Source: Helicoverpa zea (lineage: Eukaryota > Arthropoda > Insecta > Lepidoptera > Noctuidae). From it: 64,000 nt of DNA. Shown in pieces: positions 48,701-60,766 of this stretch (positions within the stretch are counted from its first letter, which is position 1; every line of letters starts with the position of its first letter). The notes below the pieces were generated by a model. The model saw only the letters and a program-made list of their open reading frames with translations. It was not told the DNA's origin and ran no database searches. The translations under genes were made by a program, and so were the position numbers. Where the stretch lies: NCBI RefSeq assembly GCF_022581195.2, contig NC_061466.1, positions 12,276,001 to 12,340,000 on the forward strand. The letters are read 5' to 3'.

Positions 48701-51700
48701 CCGTTATATCTTTGTGATAAATGGTTTTCTCCTTCTATATTCCACTCACCTAGTATTCAGGAACTTATTCTCCGGGTAGTACTGCGTCATGTAATTCCTG
48801 GCGACAGTCAGCGCTATGCGGGCTGACTCCTTCATCACGTCGCCCAAGTGTCCTGTAAGCTCCATGGAACCGAACGGCGACTTGTCGTCGGTAGCTGTGT
48901 TGCGGAGTGCTGTCTCTATGAATAAACTGCTGCCACCTGTGGAAAATATTGCAGTAGTTGAGTTATTTTTATCGGGTAAATGTAGGTTTTGCAATGACAT
49001 CCTAAACTGATACACACAATAAAATTACACAATTTTTATCATATGTACTCCCCCTGTGTAGTTTCTTATGTAATCCCATTATGTACTCCCCTTAAAAACT
49101 TCCATGTGTACTCCCCTCATGTTCTCCCCTTTTGTACTTCCTTATGTACTCCCCTTGTGTAATCCCTTAATCTTATGCGTAACCAGTGCGTAACTAATGT
49201 GAGTGCACTGTGAGGTCCCTCAAATAATATGAATTGTTGGTACATAGCCCTACATTGAACACAAACTCACCCATGGCAGTCCATGCTAGCCCCATGACGA
49301 CGCCGGGCGGCGTGACGTCGTACATGCGCTCGTGCTTGAAGCTGGGCTTGCCCACCAGCTCCGACAAGTTCGCCTCCGTCACTGTCATCGCTTCCGTCTC
49401 CTGTTTTACTATTTTGTACGCGACTTTACGGGCTATCTGTGAATAAAATAGGCGGAGGGAGGTGGGAAATTAGTTAATTCCACTATTCAAACATGAGAAA
49501 TTTACAAAAGACATCATTACATCCACGTCCTGGGGAAACTTAACACAATACATTTGGTTCAGTAGCTTCAAAACTCTAGGTTATGTACAAACTAACTTTT
49601 ACCCCCCTTACTTACTTATAAAAATCTCTAATCACCTTCTAAGCAACATTTTCACTAATCACTACTTAAAATCTTAAGTAGTGATTAAATGTTAGTTAAA
49701 ACATGCTTAAGCAACATTTATAAGTAAGAATTTTCTTAAACAGCCCTTAAGTATTACTTATTATTTAATTCAGGTTTATAAGTAAGTCTTTTAATCACCT
49801 TACGAAATTAATTCTGCGAAAAATGTTCTTTTGCAATTTGAAGTAGCTAAATGAGACCACAAAAAAACCTACAACAGGAACTAGACAAAAATATTCTGTA
49901 GAAAACATTGATCAATACAGACTAGCCATTTTACACCAATCAAATTCAACCCTATTCCCTCACAATAAAGTCTAAAATAAAATCACATACCTTTTCAATA
50001 TGTTTCTGCAGATTCCTCACCCCACTCTCTCGGCAGTAAGACTTGATCAGTGTATGTAGTGAGTCGGCAGTTAAATCTAATTGTTGTTCTGTGAGGCCGC
50101 AGTTCTTGCGGGCGGTGGGAACTAGGTACTGTTGGGCTATCGCTAGTTTCTCTTCTGCTACGTAACCTGGGTAAAAAGAGTAGAAATTGAGGTAAAGAAA
50201 TGATGACTTAATAATAAAACCGCACATTTAGAACTCTTCTTGAGGCCTAATTTAAAGATACTTATTAAAAAGCAGCTTTAAAAATCTCAAAAAAAATTGG
50301 TTGTTTTACCTACGAATCAAAAGATTTTTCGAATGAAATCAGGTCAACAAGCTAGCTGTAATCTTGACAATGAACAAAGAGAATTGCAATTTGGACATAT
50401 TTATACGACAACAAAAAAACATACTAACCCCCGAATTGAAAACCTACTTTTTGGGAAGTCGGTTAACCCGTTATATATCGGAGTGCAAATATACGCGAGA
50501 CACAGTTGATTTTCTACAGTTTTATAATTAGCGTCATACAAGGAGTTAAAACCAATACTGCTTTACACAATTGACATAAAAACTCTTTTAATAAATACCA
50601 GATTCAATAACCAAAATTCCCACTTACCCGACATATCAATGAGTTCCATCCTATCTCTCAACGGCTCAGGTATATGTTCCACCACGTTCGCAGTACAAAT
50701 GAACAGGACTTTGGACAGGTCTACCGGTACATCCAAGTAGTGGTCCAGGAAGTTCGCGTTCTGTTCAGGGTCGAGGAGTTCTAGGAGAGCTGATGATGGA
50801 TCGCCGTGGACACCCCTACGATAACAAAAAAAAATGTAAAAGTAACAGTTTGTTTGTCGCACTTTTATGCCAAAATTTGTGAACCAAATCTGGTTTAAAG
50901 AGGATCTGGATTACTGAATAAACAGATGTCGGAATTAGTTCCGGGTCATTTAGGTATTTACTATAAAATACAAATAAAAATAAGTCGTAGATGAATATAT
51001 TGATATTAACATGGATCTTCCCGGAATTATCAATGGATAATCGCTTCTAAGCAACATGTTAACATTTCACTCCAAAATCAAAGTTTCATCAAGTTGACAC
51101 CAAAGTTTTTATCTTCAACCATTTTTTATTATTTAGCCGTTTACCAGGGAAGTGTAGTCTCGCAAATTCTAAATAGCGACAAAACCTTAGTCAAACCATA
51201 GAGGTCAGTGGTCAAACCTCATATTCAGGACTTACAATAACATCTGCAGGACATTGAAAATAATTAAATGTTATTTACTTACTTGCCAATCTTATCGACC
51301 TCATCAATCAATACTAAAGGGTTTTCCGTGCCAGTTTTCTTCAAACACTGTACGAGTTTCCCCGGCATGGCGCCGACGTACGTCCGTCTGTGTCCCTTGA
51401 TCTCCGCAACGTCCGTCATACCGCCGACTGAGAATCTGAAGTATTGGCGGTTTAACGCCCGCGCTATTGAACGAGCTGAAATGGGAGGTAAGGTTAGTGG
51501 GATAAGGTTCAATTTTGTGTTGATGGTGGTTTTTGGGTTGTGTGGTCATAGTTATAATTTTTAAGACTCATGTAGATTCATGTGAAAAAAAATTGCGACA
51601 TATCGACAAGACCTAGTGAATTTTACAGAATCAGAATAATTTTTTATTCAAAATATAGACCATTTTTAGAAACATTAAATAACAAAAACATTTCACTCAC

Positions 51701-54700
51701 ACACCATTGAATACGATTTAGAACTTTAGATAGTTATCAACTTTTTGATAAACAAATACAAGTCGTCAATGCGACCTTTTGTTATCTTTCGAAGTCAAAG
51801 TCAAAGCTCTTTATTCTGATCGATTCAAACCTTTTACATAAGTATCAAACTGTATATAAAAACTCACCTATACTTGTTTTCCCGACACCCGGTGGTCCAT
51901 GGAAGCACAGAATCTTGCCCTGCGTGGATCCCTTCAGCTGTGACACGGCAATGAACTCCAATATCCTCTTCTTAATATCCTCCATGCCATAGTGGTCTTC
52001 ATCGAGGATGACCTGAGCGTCTTCTAGCTTCAGATTCTCTTCGGAAGTCACCCCCCAGGGGAGGGACGTTAGCCAGTCTAGGTAGCAGCGGGTTACGCTA
52101 TAAATTAGGGAATAATGTTAGGGATATTAGTTTTTATTTGGTGAGGCATTTGGATTTGGTAGTGAGAGTAAGTTCGGGTATCGTTTTGAGTGTAGTATAC
52201 GCAATTATAATCATCGGCAAGGATATTGAGCCCTGACCTTCACCTGCGCAGAAACGATTTATTGCCTTTGTGTACAGTGTGCAAAGCGATCCCCACTCTT
52301 CCGCCGAGAGCTCAATATCCGTGCCGATAACTATACATATATGTATTTATTTTATATAGAATATTGTACTAAGCTTGTCTGTTTGAGAAGAAACAGGACT
52401 TCTTTTTATCAAACGATTCTTGCCAAATTACGTGCCAGAGACATATGGCATGGATGACAATCATAAAGTGGGTGTGTGAAGTGTAAACTACAGATGTAGT
52501 TCTTATTAAATTCCCAAAGGATTGAAACAGAATAAAAGCTTTTTTATTACTATGTCAAAGACCAATTTTTAGGAAATTTTGGAAATATAAACCGATTGCA
52601 AAAAAATATTTACAAGCAACAACAGTCTCTCGTTCAATATTTTATTTACTTACTTAAACTCGGAACTATGGCTCTCCAAAAAGTTGAGCTTGTTAAGTTC
52701 TTCGTCGATAACTGTCTGCACAGCTTGAGGCACTGTCTTGTCAGCTAAGCGCTCCTTGAACTTGTCGCCGATAGCATCCTTGTCGTCTTTCTCTAGACCT
52801 AACTCTTTTTTTATCACCTGAGAGTAAATAAATGGAGGTTACCATCAAATTACTACGGTTAAGAGATAATTTATTTTGTAAAAACACCACAAAAAAAAGG
52901 ATTGCAACATAAGCTGTGAAAATAAGTAATAGTCAGACCAAGCTAGACAAGTTTTACCTAGGAAGTTAAATATGAAGATACAGTAAGTTGAATGAACAAA
53001 TTTTTTCTTGAAGAATATCGAAACTTAGGACATCATCTACGTAGTCACGCCGATATGTATTTTTATGTACGTGAATACCTGTATGTATTAATATTTTATT
53101 CTTAAAAAACTTTCGAATTTGTAACCACCATAATACAATACTACCAATATCCTCAACTTCTACCATCATATCAGGCATTTATTTATTTATTTATTTATTT
53201 AAAATACTTTTTGCACATTGTACAACGGCGGACTTAACGCCTTAGGCGTTCTCTGCCAGTCTACCTTAGGGTGGTGGTGAAATAGAAGTGGTAGGTGCAA
53301 CACAATTTGAGCATCAGTGGAAGATAATAAAAATATATATTTATATATATATATATATATATAACTATATATATGTATATATAACTATATATATATATAA
53401 CTATATATATGTACAACTGTATCCAGGAGAATGTAGGAGAAGATGGTAAGAAAAATGAACTACTGTAATGATTCGGCCAACTTGCCATGGATGTGATTTC
53501 GCAGTTTCATTTTAAAAGTGTGTCGACTATTTACCATCCTGACCTCCAGAGGTAGCTCATTCCAGAGAAGAATAGATTTCACAAAGAAGGAAGAGTGAAT
53601 AATGTCTGAACGGTGAGCAGGGCAGTGAAGAAGACGATTATTAGAGGAGCGGAGATTTTTGTTATGCTGAGAACACACATACTGAAAGTGAGAGGTTAAA
53701 TAGGAAGGTGAAGACGGGGTATAAAGTATAGAAAAAAGAGTAGTTAATGCCCTCATCACACGTCGTTGTCTTATCGGTAGCCATTTAAGTTGCGCTCGAT
53801 ACGCTGACACATGATCGTACTTGCGAAGATTAAAAACGAATCGAATGCAATTGTTGAGAAGCCGGTCGAGTTTATTGAGCAGATCTGCATTCAGGTCATA
53901 GTAGCAAACATCACCATAGTCGATTATAGGAAAGATTAAGGTTTGCATAAGCATTGCTTTTACATGGAACGGGAGCAAGTTTTTGAAGCGATAAAGAAAC
54001 CGCAGTGTACTAGTGATTTTTTGGCTGACAGCTGCAACTTGTGCTTGCCAATTGAGTGAAGAGTCAAGATGAAGGCCCAAATTCTTCACTGAGCAGCTGA
54101 ACGGTATATTTATCCCGTCAAATACCAAAGTTGGTAACCCAAGTGCGTCTACTTTACCTAAATTTCTTGAGCTACCAATGATTTTGGGATGTTTGGGGTA
54201 TAACATGTTGGCGGTAAGACGGGAGTGTGACCAGATAGGAACTATGCTCAAAATTTGTAAAGGTTTGACAGATGCACCTGATATCCTTAATGAGCTGATT
54301 CGACTATACACGCCGAATAATTATCTCCGCAGCAGAAGGCATCGTCTGTTAGACGTGCCTCCGTGTCGAACCGCAGCCCGCGCTACGGCTCCCATACCGC
54401 GCGTGTTGAATACGATCAACAAATTCGTTGAAGCCAACCCGGACTGCGATATATTTGAAGATAAATTTGTCCATATAATGAGAGTATGCCTAAAGTTTTG
54501 TGAAAACAATTTCTAATTTTATTATTCGTTACTAAGGTGTTTGTTTTTTTTTTTTTTTTACTTTATTTTCATTTTATTTTATTTTTTTAATATTATTTTA
54601 TACTTTAGTTAACTGTATTTTTTAGTTCTTTTTTTTTTTTTTTTTTTTCTCATTTTAAATTTAAGTTTACGATTTATGTAATTGGCTGCTAAAGCCGTGT

Positions 54701-57700
54701 AAGTCGAATAAATAAATAAATGATAATAGCTTGGCATTTAACAGGATTGACTGCCACTCCGAACCTGTCAGACCAACTTTTGACTACCTCCAAGTCTTTG
54801 TTAATTTTAACAAGCGCAGCTGCCAACTCATTCACTTTTGTGTGACGATACAACTGCAAGTCATCGGCATAGAGATGATATGAACACTGAAGCTCAGGAG
54901 TAAGGAAATTTATAAATATGGAGAATAACAGAGGTGAGAGTATGCCGCCTTGAGGAACGCCAGCATTCAAAGAACACCACGCAGATGAATCCTCATCCAC
55001 CCGAACCGACTGCTGGCGATCATGAAGATAAGAGGAAAACCAGTCTGACGCCTTAGAAGAGACCATAAGATGTGATAGAATAGATAAAAGGATGTCGTGA
55101 CTGACGGTATTGAACGCATTTGAAAAATCCACGAGTACCAACACTGTGAGATTAGCGTCTTCCATAGCAAATCTAATATCGCCAGTCACTTTGAGGAGGG
55201 CAGAAGAAGTGCTGTGGCCCGGCCTAAATCCGGATTGGAAAGGGCTCAGTAGCTCATTGCCGTAGATAAAACGAGCAAATTGCTTATGAGCACAAGCCTC
55301 AAGCACTTTGGATAAGAAAGGTAGGATAGAAATCGGACGAAAGTGACTGGGGAGGGTAGGGCTGGAAATTTTGGGAAGAGGACGCACGTAAGCTTTCCGC
55401 CAGAGTGAAGGGAAAACTCCAGATTTACTTTTAGAACCATTAAAATTCAATACAAACCTTAAGTTGTTCATGCAATATGTATTTCCGGTGCTGCTGCTTA
55501 ACTTTCTCCTCTACTTCCTTGCCGATCTTCTGCTGCAGCTTGGAGAGTTCGAACTCTTTCTTCAGTAGAGAGAGAGACATCATCAGACGCTTTGGTATCT
55601 GTTGAGGAAGAAATTTTAGTTTGAAATAAATACTGGTCACATTGGCCGCCATTTAATCAAACAGCTATTTGTTTGTTTTTCTGATGGTCACATGTATGAA
55701 TAGTTTTTTTTTGTCATGGTAACATTGTTAATATTGGGGCAGATTTATGCAATGCTATTGAAGAAAAATCACAAATATGTGAAAACTATTGGCAATGTTA
55801 AAAATGCTATGTGCATTTGTTTTATTACTATTTCATACCAGTAAAGTACATACATTATGATACGAAAATTGTTGACCAGTCTATTGATGGACCTTTTGCC
55901 TAGGTCCGAAAGGGTTGTCCACCACGCAGAGTGGACAGTATGTATACTCACATCCATCTCCTCCAGCACGGCCTGCAGCTCAGCAGGCTCGGCGCCCGTC
56001 AGCGCAGCGCCCAGGTCCGACAGGTACACCGGGTTGTCCACCACGCGCTGTCCTTGTGCCAGCATGTGATGCAAAGACTCCCTGGAATATGGGATAGAAC
56101 ATTCTAGAAACGTGACTTTAAAAGCCAAACATTCAATCAATGGGTGTAATGGAAAAAAAAAAACATTTGATAACCTCTTCCTTTTTTTGAAGTCATTTAA
56201 AAACATTGGACAACAGATTGAAACTTTTGAAAATAGTTTTTTTTCTATGCTGAATTTAGGCATGAAGCTGAATGAGGCTGTCTGTGATCTTTCAAATATG
56301 ATTTAAAACTGCAACTTTCTACTGTGAAATGCACGTAATTATGCATCATGCATATACAATTATTGAAACTGGAGACCTTTGCACGAAATAGCGCCGGCCT
56401 CGGCATGCGAGGCTACCTTTGCCGTTCAAGTACATTCAAATAATAATCTGGTATTAATAATACATAGAAACTTATTGGAATCAGTTATTATAATTCAATG
56501 CTAAATGGAATAAAAGTATAAATGCGAGTGCTTACAGACTAGCGGATTTTGGCGCGTATTTGGACATTCGAACCAGCAGATGTCAGTTGTTTAAGCATGG
56601 TCTTGTCACATGTAGCAACTGAGTGAGTAATTTGCAACTGCGCTGCAAAATAGTATGTATATGGAGTTAGAAAACTGACCTGTACAAAGGATTCAAATTG
56701 ATAATATCCCTGATGGTCTTAATAACTTCCTGCGTCAAAGCCTTAACCTCTTCCGTCTGCTGAAACTTCTCGTGCACCATATTCTCCACTTTCACCATCA
56801 TCACTTGGTCCGCAGCGGGTTTCTTCGAGTCTTTGGGAGTAGCAGAGGCAGAGGCAGTGGCAGTGGCATCTCCAGTCTCCGGTTCCTTGCTGGTCTGCTT
56901 CCTCGTGTTCCGGTACTTGCGACGGCGTCTCTCCGCATCAGACTCTTCACGGGTAACGTTAAGCTCCATGTTAAATAGTGGAAACTTCAACTTCATTTCT
57001 GAAATGATACAGGCATTTCAGAAATGAAGTTGGATGTGTGTGGGTGATGTAATTTGGAAACTCGTCTTTTTAGAATAAATAACTAGGTAATTATACAGGG
57101 TGGCCCATCCATAGGCGTCCAAAAGAAAAATTTAGAAGCCCTATGCTATGGGGTATCCGAATCACCCCCATGTATGTTCAGCGATTTTTTGTAGTTTAGG
57201 AGCTAGAATTGTTTTAATTTTTTTTTCCGTAATTTTCATTTCAACATTGTTTTTTCTATTTTACCTTTTTTTCCTAACGTTTTTTTTTTGTAATTAATCA
57301 TCATGATAATAGCTAACACCTGAAAAAAGCAGTTTGGCTAAACATTCTAGAACTTACATAAAATTTTATCTGAAGTTCAAAATTACTGTTGGAGTTCAGT
57401 AGCCAAAAATGTAAAGGGCTTAAAAAAAAAATAATGGGTTTCTAAGCAGGTTTCTAATTTATATGGATGGGCCACCCTGTATAGTATTTATTTTCAGGAC
57501 AGAAATGTGGCATGGTGAAATAAAGTTCTGCTCAATTAAGGTGTACATCATTCCATTATCTTTCAAATGATAAAAGATATTTGCTGAAATATTTGCACCT
57601 TAAGGATGAGTTGCACCATTTCACTATAATCAGCTTTGAAATTGCTGTCCTTTGGTAAAATCAGCAATTTGATAGCTGACAAGATAATCTTTATAATGAA

Positions 57701-59193
57701 ATGGAACAAGTCACCATGAAAGTCATCCATCCTAAATCAAATCAAATCAAAACGTTTATTCGCGTTCATGACACACACAAAAACGAATATATATAAAAGT
57801 TCACAAAAATAAAACAAAACAAAACAGGAATGAAAACGAAAAAAAGAAGAGAATGGAAAAAGGAAAATATACATCACAATCACGCGAAATGGCCCTCGCT
57901 CAGCATATGCAGCGACCCTATGCGAGACAGAGTTGCGGCGCTGGTTTTCAGCGATGGCCAACACTAACATGTGACGTCAATCGGTGTGTAACCTTAACTA
58001 AGTATATACATACTAAGTGTGTAATATATATTTATAAAAGGCTCCGAGCCTTTTTCCCAACTATACTGGGGTGGGCTTCGAAGTCACCATAAAAGTATAT
58101 GCTTAATAACCACCTTAACTGATAGAACTTTCAACTAGCATATACCCAAAACCCTTCAAAAATCCAAAAACTTACCAGCAGGTCCGCTTTCAATTTCATC
58201 TTCGATAAACTGTCCTGTAATCTTTATTCTCCTATGTGCCATTACGACAAGCCTTAGTTTATAGTCCATATCCTGCATTTCATGGATCTGAGCGAACACC
58301 CCCACTTGGTGCAAGTCATCCAAGTTCGACACAACATCGGACTTCTCATCTTCCTTCTTACGTAGGAATATGCCTATGTACGGCTGGTTCAGTTTCACTT
58401 TGCGTCTTATTAAATCTATTAAAGCTGGGTTTGATATCTGAAAATGAGTTGTTACTTTATGGTATAAAATGTACCTTATTATTTAGGAAACAAAAATCAG
58501 ATATTATGGTAATAATTTTGAATATTTTATGATAAATGAACATCAGTGATTTTTTAAGCTTATACAAATAAGGTAATTTAGTGAATCATACAAAGCATAT
58601 AATAAAAAGTCTTATTATTCTATACCATTATATTTTATTGCTATACTATCAAGTCATAAAAAGAGCAATCACTCATAACCAGGTTTCAAAACGGATGGCT
58701 GCTTATGTACTGCCAAAACGAAAGACATCTACAGCAATATAGGATCACTACACTAAATGATTGTAAGCTACCCTAGAAACGCTACAACTGGAAGAATAGA
58801 AGAACTCACCTCAATAAGCTTGATAAACCGCGGGAAGACGGGATTTCTGTTGATAGCGATGACGGGGACCTGTGGCCACACCTCGGGCACGGCCACCGTC
58901 GCCGGCAGCTGGCTGCTGAACAGCGGAGTCTCGTCCTTAACCTCCGGTTCCTCCTCAGGAGGATCATTCTTATTCGTCGAGAAATACCTCCCGAAACCTA
59001 TCTGCTTGCTAGGCACCAAGTAGCTGCCACTATAACTACATATCCGCGCACCCCTAGCACCAGCTACCCCAGAATAACACAACCTTTGCACCGGTTTACT
59101 GTGTGATGCAACTTTTGTAACATTGCGAACCACAGACGACTTCAACTGCGGGCTGAGGAAACCGTTCCGCAACAAACTACTTGCAGTATGCAT
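45738..59193 (-). CDS. LONP1: Mitochondrial Lon protease, LONP1 (960 aa, 14 exons)
   Basis: Exons: 59193-58810, 58437-58176, 56998-56680, 56081-55952, 55598-55458, 52817-52654, 52097-51868, 51475-51283, 50815-50628, 50166-49991, 49436-49271, 48936-48750, 46581-46392, 45890-45738. The lengths sum to 2883 nt (961 codons) and all phases agree. The first 60 or so residues are rich in Arg/Ser/Lys and lack acids, as in a mitochondrial import signal. The Lon N domain follows (residues about 110-420), with a low-complexity insert rich in Ala/Ser/Thr. The AAA+ module has Walker A GPPGVGKT (534-541) and Walker B LVLIDE (597-602). The protease domain has catalytic Ser864 (PKDGPSAG) and Lys907 (second Lys of GGIKEK), 43 residues apart as in other Lons. 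Lon degrades oxidised or misfolded matrix proteins and helps maintain mtDNA. Length is close to human LONP1 (959 aa). Confidence 0.97.
46268..46378 (-). pseudogene. Decayed duplicate of LONP1 exon 13 (catalytic serine exon)
   Basis: In intron 13, starting 13 bases past the exon-13 donor, a same-strand copy of the exon's acceptor (atccctctag) and first half is visible: CCTGAAGTTGCGACTCC, AAAGACGATCCGTCAGTGGG and onward to ATGACGGGGGA. Compared with exon 13 it lacks 51 bases between ATCGC and GCCATGAC, GPSAG has become DPSVG, and a TAA interrupts the normal frame soon after the copied acceptor. It cannot supply a working protease segment. Confidence 0.85.
46830..46967. mobile_element. 138 bp MITE, copy 2, in LONP1 intron 12
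   Basis: It is the same element as at 33521-33656 (ends cttaccacaaaaactttta / taagtttttgtagtaag; centre gttgacatatggttcatttt identical). The bases before both copies also agree (accgt / ccccgt). Confidence 0.8.
46991..47204 (+). repeat. Dispersed retro-tail repeat, copy 4
   Basis: Nearly identical to 9349-9562 (ctagccgttttcccgcggtt to ttataatattagtatagat), with a short internal duplication of gtcccgt. It lies in LONP1 intron 12, antisense to the gene. Confidence 0.8.
47640..47670. repeat. Poly-T tract
   Basis: A run of about 20 T residues within a T-rich stretch, in LONP1 intron 12; on the gene's sense strand it is poly-A and may mark an old retroposon end. Confidence 0.6.
48378..48564 (-). 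ncRNA. U2: U2 spliceosomal snRNA
   Basis: The minus strand starts ATCGCTTCTCGGCCTTTTGG, the near-invariant U2 5' end. It continues through the branch-site pairing region with GTAGTA, CAGCTTAATATCTGAAAG, stem IIa/b, the Sm site (GATTTTTG), a GC-rich stem III (GGGGCTCGCTCC) and stem-loop IV (GGCATTGCAGTGCCGCCGGG). The length, about 187 nt, is normal for U2. All conserved blocks appear intact, so this may be a functional gene and not a retro-copy; there is no A-tail or target duplication. It lies in LONP1 intron 12 on the same strand. A weak PSE-like stretch (acaattcacgctcatttc) is seen about 60-79 bases upstream, somewhat further out than usual. The exact 3' end is uncertain by a few bases. Confidence 0.96.
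49035..49175. repeat. Degenerate minisatellite in LONP1 intron 11
   Basis: A unit of about 13-16 bases, roughly tgtactccccttatg, is repeated about nine times with variants (tgtactccccctgtg, tgtaatcccatta, tgttctcccctttt, tgtacttcctta). It fills most of this short intron. Confidence 0.75.
49600..49800. repeat. Small palindromic repeat in LONP1 intron 10
   Basis: A hairpin, taatcactacttaaaatctt / aagtagtgatta, lies at about 49656-49687. It is flanked by further repeated words (aagcaacatt, ttataagtaag) on both sides. It looks like a decayed MITE; the borders are not clear. Confidence 0.45.
53335..53415. repeat. (TA)n-rich microsatellite
   Basis: Runs of TATATA interrupted by ataac and tatgta units, in the 3' region of the minus-strand LINE. 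Confidence 0.9.
54183..54718 (+). mobile_element. Nested LINE fragment with 6 bp target duplication
   Basis: A plus-strand, severely 5'-truncated LINE. Its frame ends with NELIRLYTPNNYLRSRRHRL, VPPCRTAARATAPIPRVLNT and a short tail to the stop at 54516, the same layout as the fragment at 23820-24375. It has a T-rich 3' region and an (aaat)n tail at about 54705-54718. AATGAT at 54177-54182 and 54719-54724 flanks it. Removing it rejoins the host LINE's coding frame (…CQAIII / IIGSSRN…), which proves the order of insertion. A few bases at its left edge are shared with the host in the open frame starting at 54178. Confidence 0.88.
55898..55936 (-). pseudogene. Short decayed copy of part of LONP1 exon 4, in intron 4
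   Basis: The plus-strand words aggtccga and gggttgtccaccacgc occur here in the same order as in exon 4 (56012-56045), with the spacing shortened by 8 bases. The copy is in the gene's orientation and starts about 16 bases past the exon-4 donor. It is too short and frameshifted to be an exon. Confidence 0.65.
57096..57479. mobile_element. 384 bp mariner-type MITE with TA target duplication
   Basis: The ends cagggtggcccatccata and tatggatgggccaccctg are exact inverted repeats, with TA on both outer sides (57094-57095, 57480-57481). The interior is A/T-rich and non-coding. It lies in LONP1 intron 2. Confidence 0.88.
57725..58085 (-). repeat. LINE-tail and SINE-end fragments in LONP1 intron 2
   Basis: At 57725-57760, repeated atcaa units followed by acgtttattcgcgttcatga look like the tail of a minus-strand LINE (its 3' end to the left). 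At 58040-58085, ctccgagcctttttcccaac and ggggtgggcttcgaagtcac match the 3' end of the SINE family in a short truncated copy. Confidence 0.6.
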
Positions 59194-59602
59194 TTTTATT
59201 CTCCTGTAACCGATATTAGTGTTTTATATGCCCTGTTCCATTTAACATACAGTAATTCGGCAAAAAAGAAGGTTATTTTTCCAGATTCTTCAAGCAAGAT
59301 TCGCGAGATTATGAACTGTCAAAATTTTCTAATGACATTTTAGAGCTGCTCTTATTTATGAGGCTAGAGTGGGGATAGACGACAACGGTAGACCACCAGT
59401 AGACCAAAAAGACCTGATAACGAAGCAGCCAAGGAAGGAACTGCAGCAGATTTGAGACAACCAAAAGATTTAAAATGAGAATTCATTTAACTTGGAAATG
59501 AAAAAGACACCAAGGAAATAGGTAGATGATGATTCGTTTAGAAACGAAACCAAGAAAACATTGTCTGCTATTTGACATAATTATGACGTTGATTGTGGTT
59601 TT
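59194..59602 (-). promoter_or_regulatory. Upstream region of LONP1
   Basis: Starts next to the LONP1 initiator codon and should hold its 5' UTR and promoter, up to the first hAT element. No TATA box is obvious. No coding potential is seen. Confidence 0.45.
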
Positions 59603-60340
59603 TAGTGGTGGATAATATATCATATAGCAAAATAGAGCACCGTGCTTTTTTTACATAGCATATAGCAAATGCTATCGTGGCTCACAGTTGTTGCTACTTG
59701 CTAAGTTGCTAACTTGCTAATAAAATATCACACGCGTGCTGTCTCTGTCCGTCGCGCGTCACAACTCAAATCATGCATGAATCGCAATCGCAGCAATAGC
59801 ACAATAGCATAGACTAGCAGAGTAGCAGACACGGCGCGGCGGTGGGCGAGGCGGCCAGTCGTCGCATGCTTTACGTTTGCTATCGGTCGCTCGCGCTAAA
59901 TAGTTGATTTTTGTGCATACAATCAATGAACTTTTAAATACGCCTATAATTGCTGTTCATAACATACCTAGTTTATTTCATAAAAACACTTACGCCCGAA
60001 ATTTATATTTACAAATTATTAATTTATAGCGTAAAATCAATTAAAGACAGTCCTAAGCCTGAAAACTACTGAAAAGTATGAAGGAAAGTTCATTGGTTTT
60101 TTACTATTCCATTTTATCGTAAGAATTCATAAACGCGATGTAATATTCTTAATTTCTTGTATAACAACTTAGCAAGCAACTACAGCAAACAGTCACTGCG
60201 CTTGCTTTATTCGCACCGACTTAGTGAACCTACGCATAAAATAGCATGCTATAAATATAGCAAGTAAAATAGCATGATAAAAATTTATAGTATTTCGCAT
60301 ATAGCAAGTTATTGCCACATAGCAACTTTGAACACCACTA
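59603..60340. mobile_element. hAT-type nonautonomous element, 738 bp, 8 bp target duplication
   Basis: The ends are tagtggtg and caccacta (inverted), and the perfect 8 bp duplication gtggtttt flanks it (59595-59602, 60341-60348), the hallmark of hAT transposition. Both subterminal regions are crowded with atagca/tgctat words (for example catatagcaaaatag, atagcatgctataaatatag), likely transposase-binding sites. The centre is GC-richer (cggcgcggcggtgggcgagg). No transposase is recognised. Confidence 0.9.
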
Positions 60341-60766
60341 GTGGTTTTGTGGTGACCACAGAGTACATCGGTCGTAACAGTTCGTATAGAAAAACTATGT
60401 ACGGAGGCTGGTTAAGATATTTAGTTTTGAAAATTAACGAGAGGTGGCGCTTTGTTCAATTTTGTATATTTTTTTTCGTTAGCAACATTATAATGTGGTG
60501 TTGCTATCGACTGTTTGTCAGTTCTTTATACGCAAAATACTTACGTCTCTAACTTTGAAATAAGCTTTTTCTTCAGAAAAAAAAGAGGAATGCAAACTTC
60601 AAAGCATCTAAATCATAAACAAAATATGTCTACACATGTGATCTACACTTACTTGTTGTTACTTGATATTTATTAAGGTAGAAAATCGCTTTGGTTTTTT
60701 CCAAGTGGTTTTGTAAATTTTTGTGTGTAATGGAACGCATATATGTCATGGCGTCCGGCCGGTACC

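Larger units (their letters stand above)
53178..55445 (-). mobile_element. LINE (jockey/CR1-like) with reverse transcriptase, interrupted
   Basis: On the minus strand, about 55440-54725 encodes the reverse-transcriptase core: SGVFPSLWRKAYVRPLPK, HFRPISILPFLSKVLE, FRPGHSTSSALL, a DFSNAF motif, AGVPQGGILSPLLF and the catalytic YADD. The reading resumes at 54182 with the thumb and C-terminal region (NLGLHLDSSLNW, YRAQLKWLPIRQRR, LLWNELPLEVR), to near 53460. The 3' region runs to an (aaat)n tail at about 53178-53200. It is 5'-truncated, lacking the endonuclease. The break at 54183-54718 is a second LINE. A (TA)n microsatellite lies in its 3' part. It sits in LONP1 intron 5 in the gene's orientation, its 5' end within about 20 bases of the exon-5 donor. 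Confidence 0.9.

Noticed and set aside
54178..54516. 112-codon open frame as a host gene
   Set aside because: It is the C terminus of a nested LINE, with tail and target duplication.
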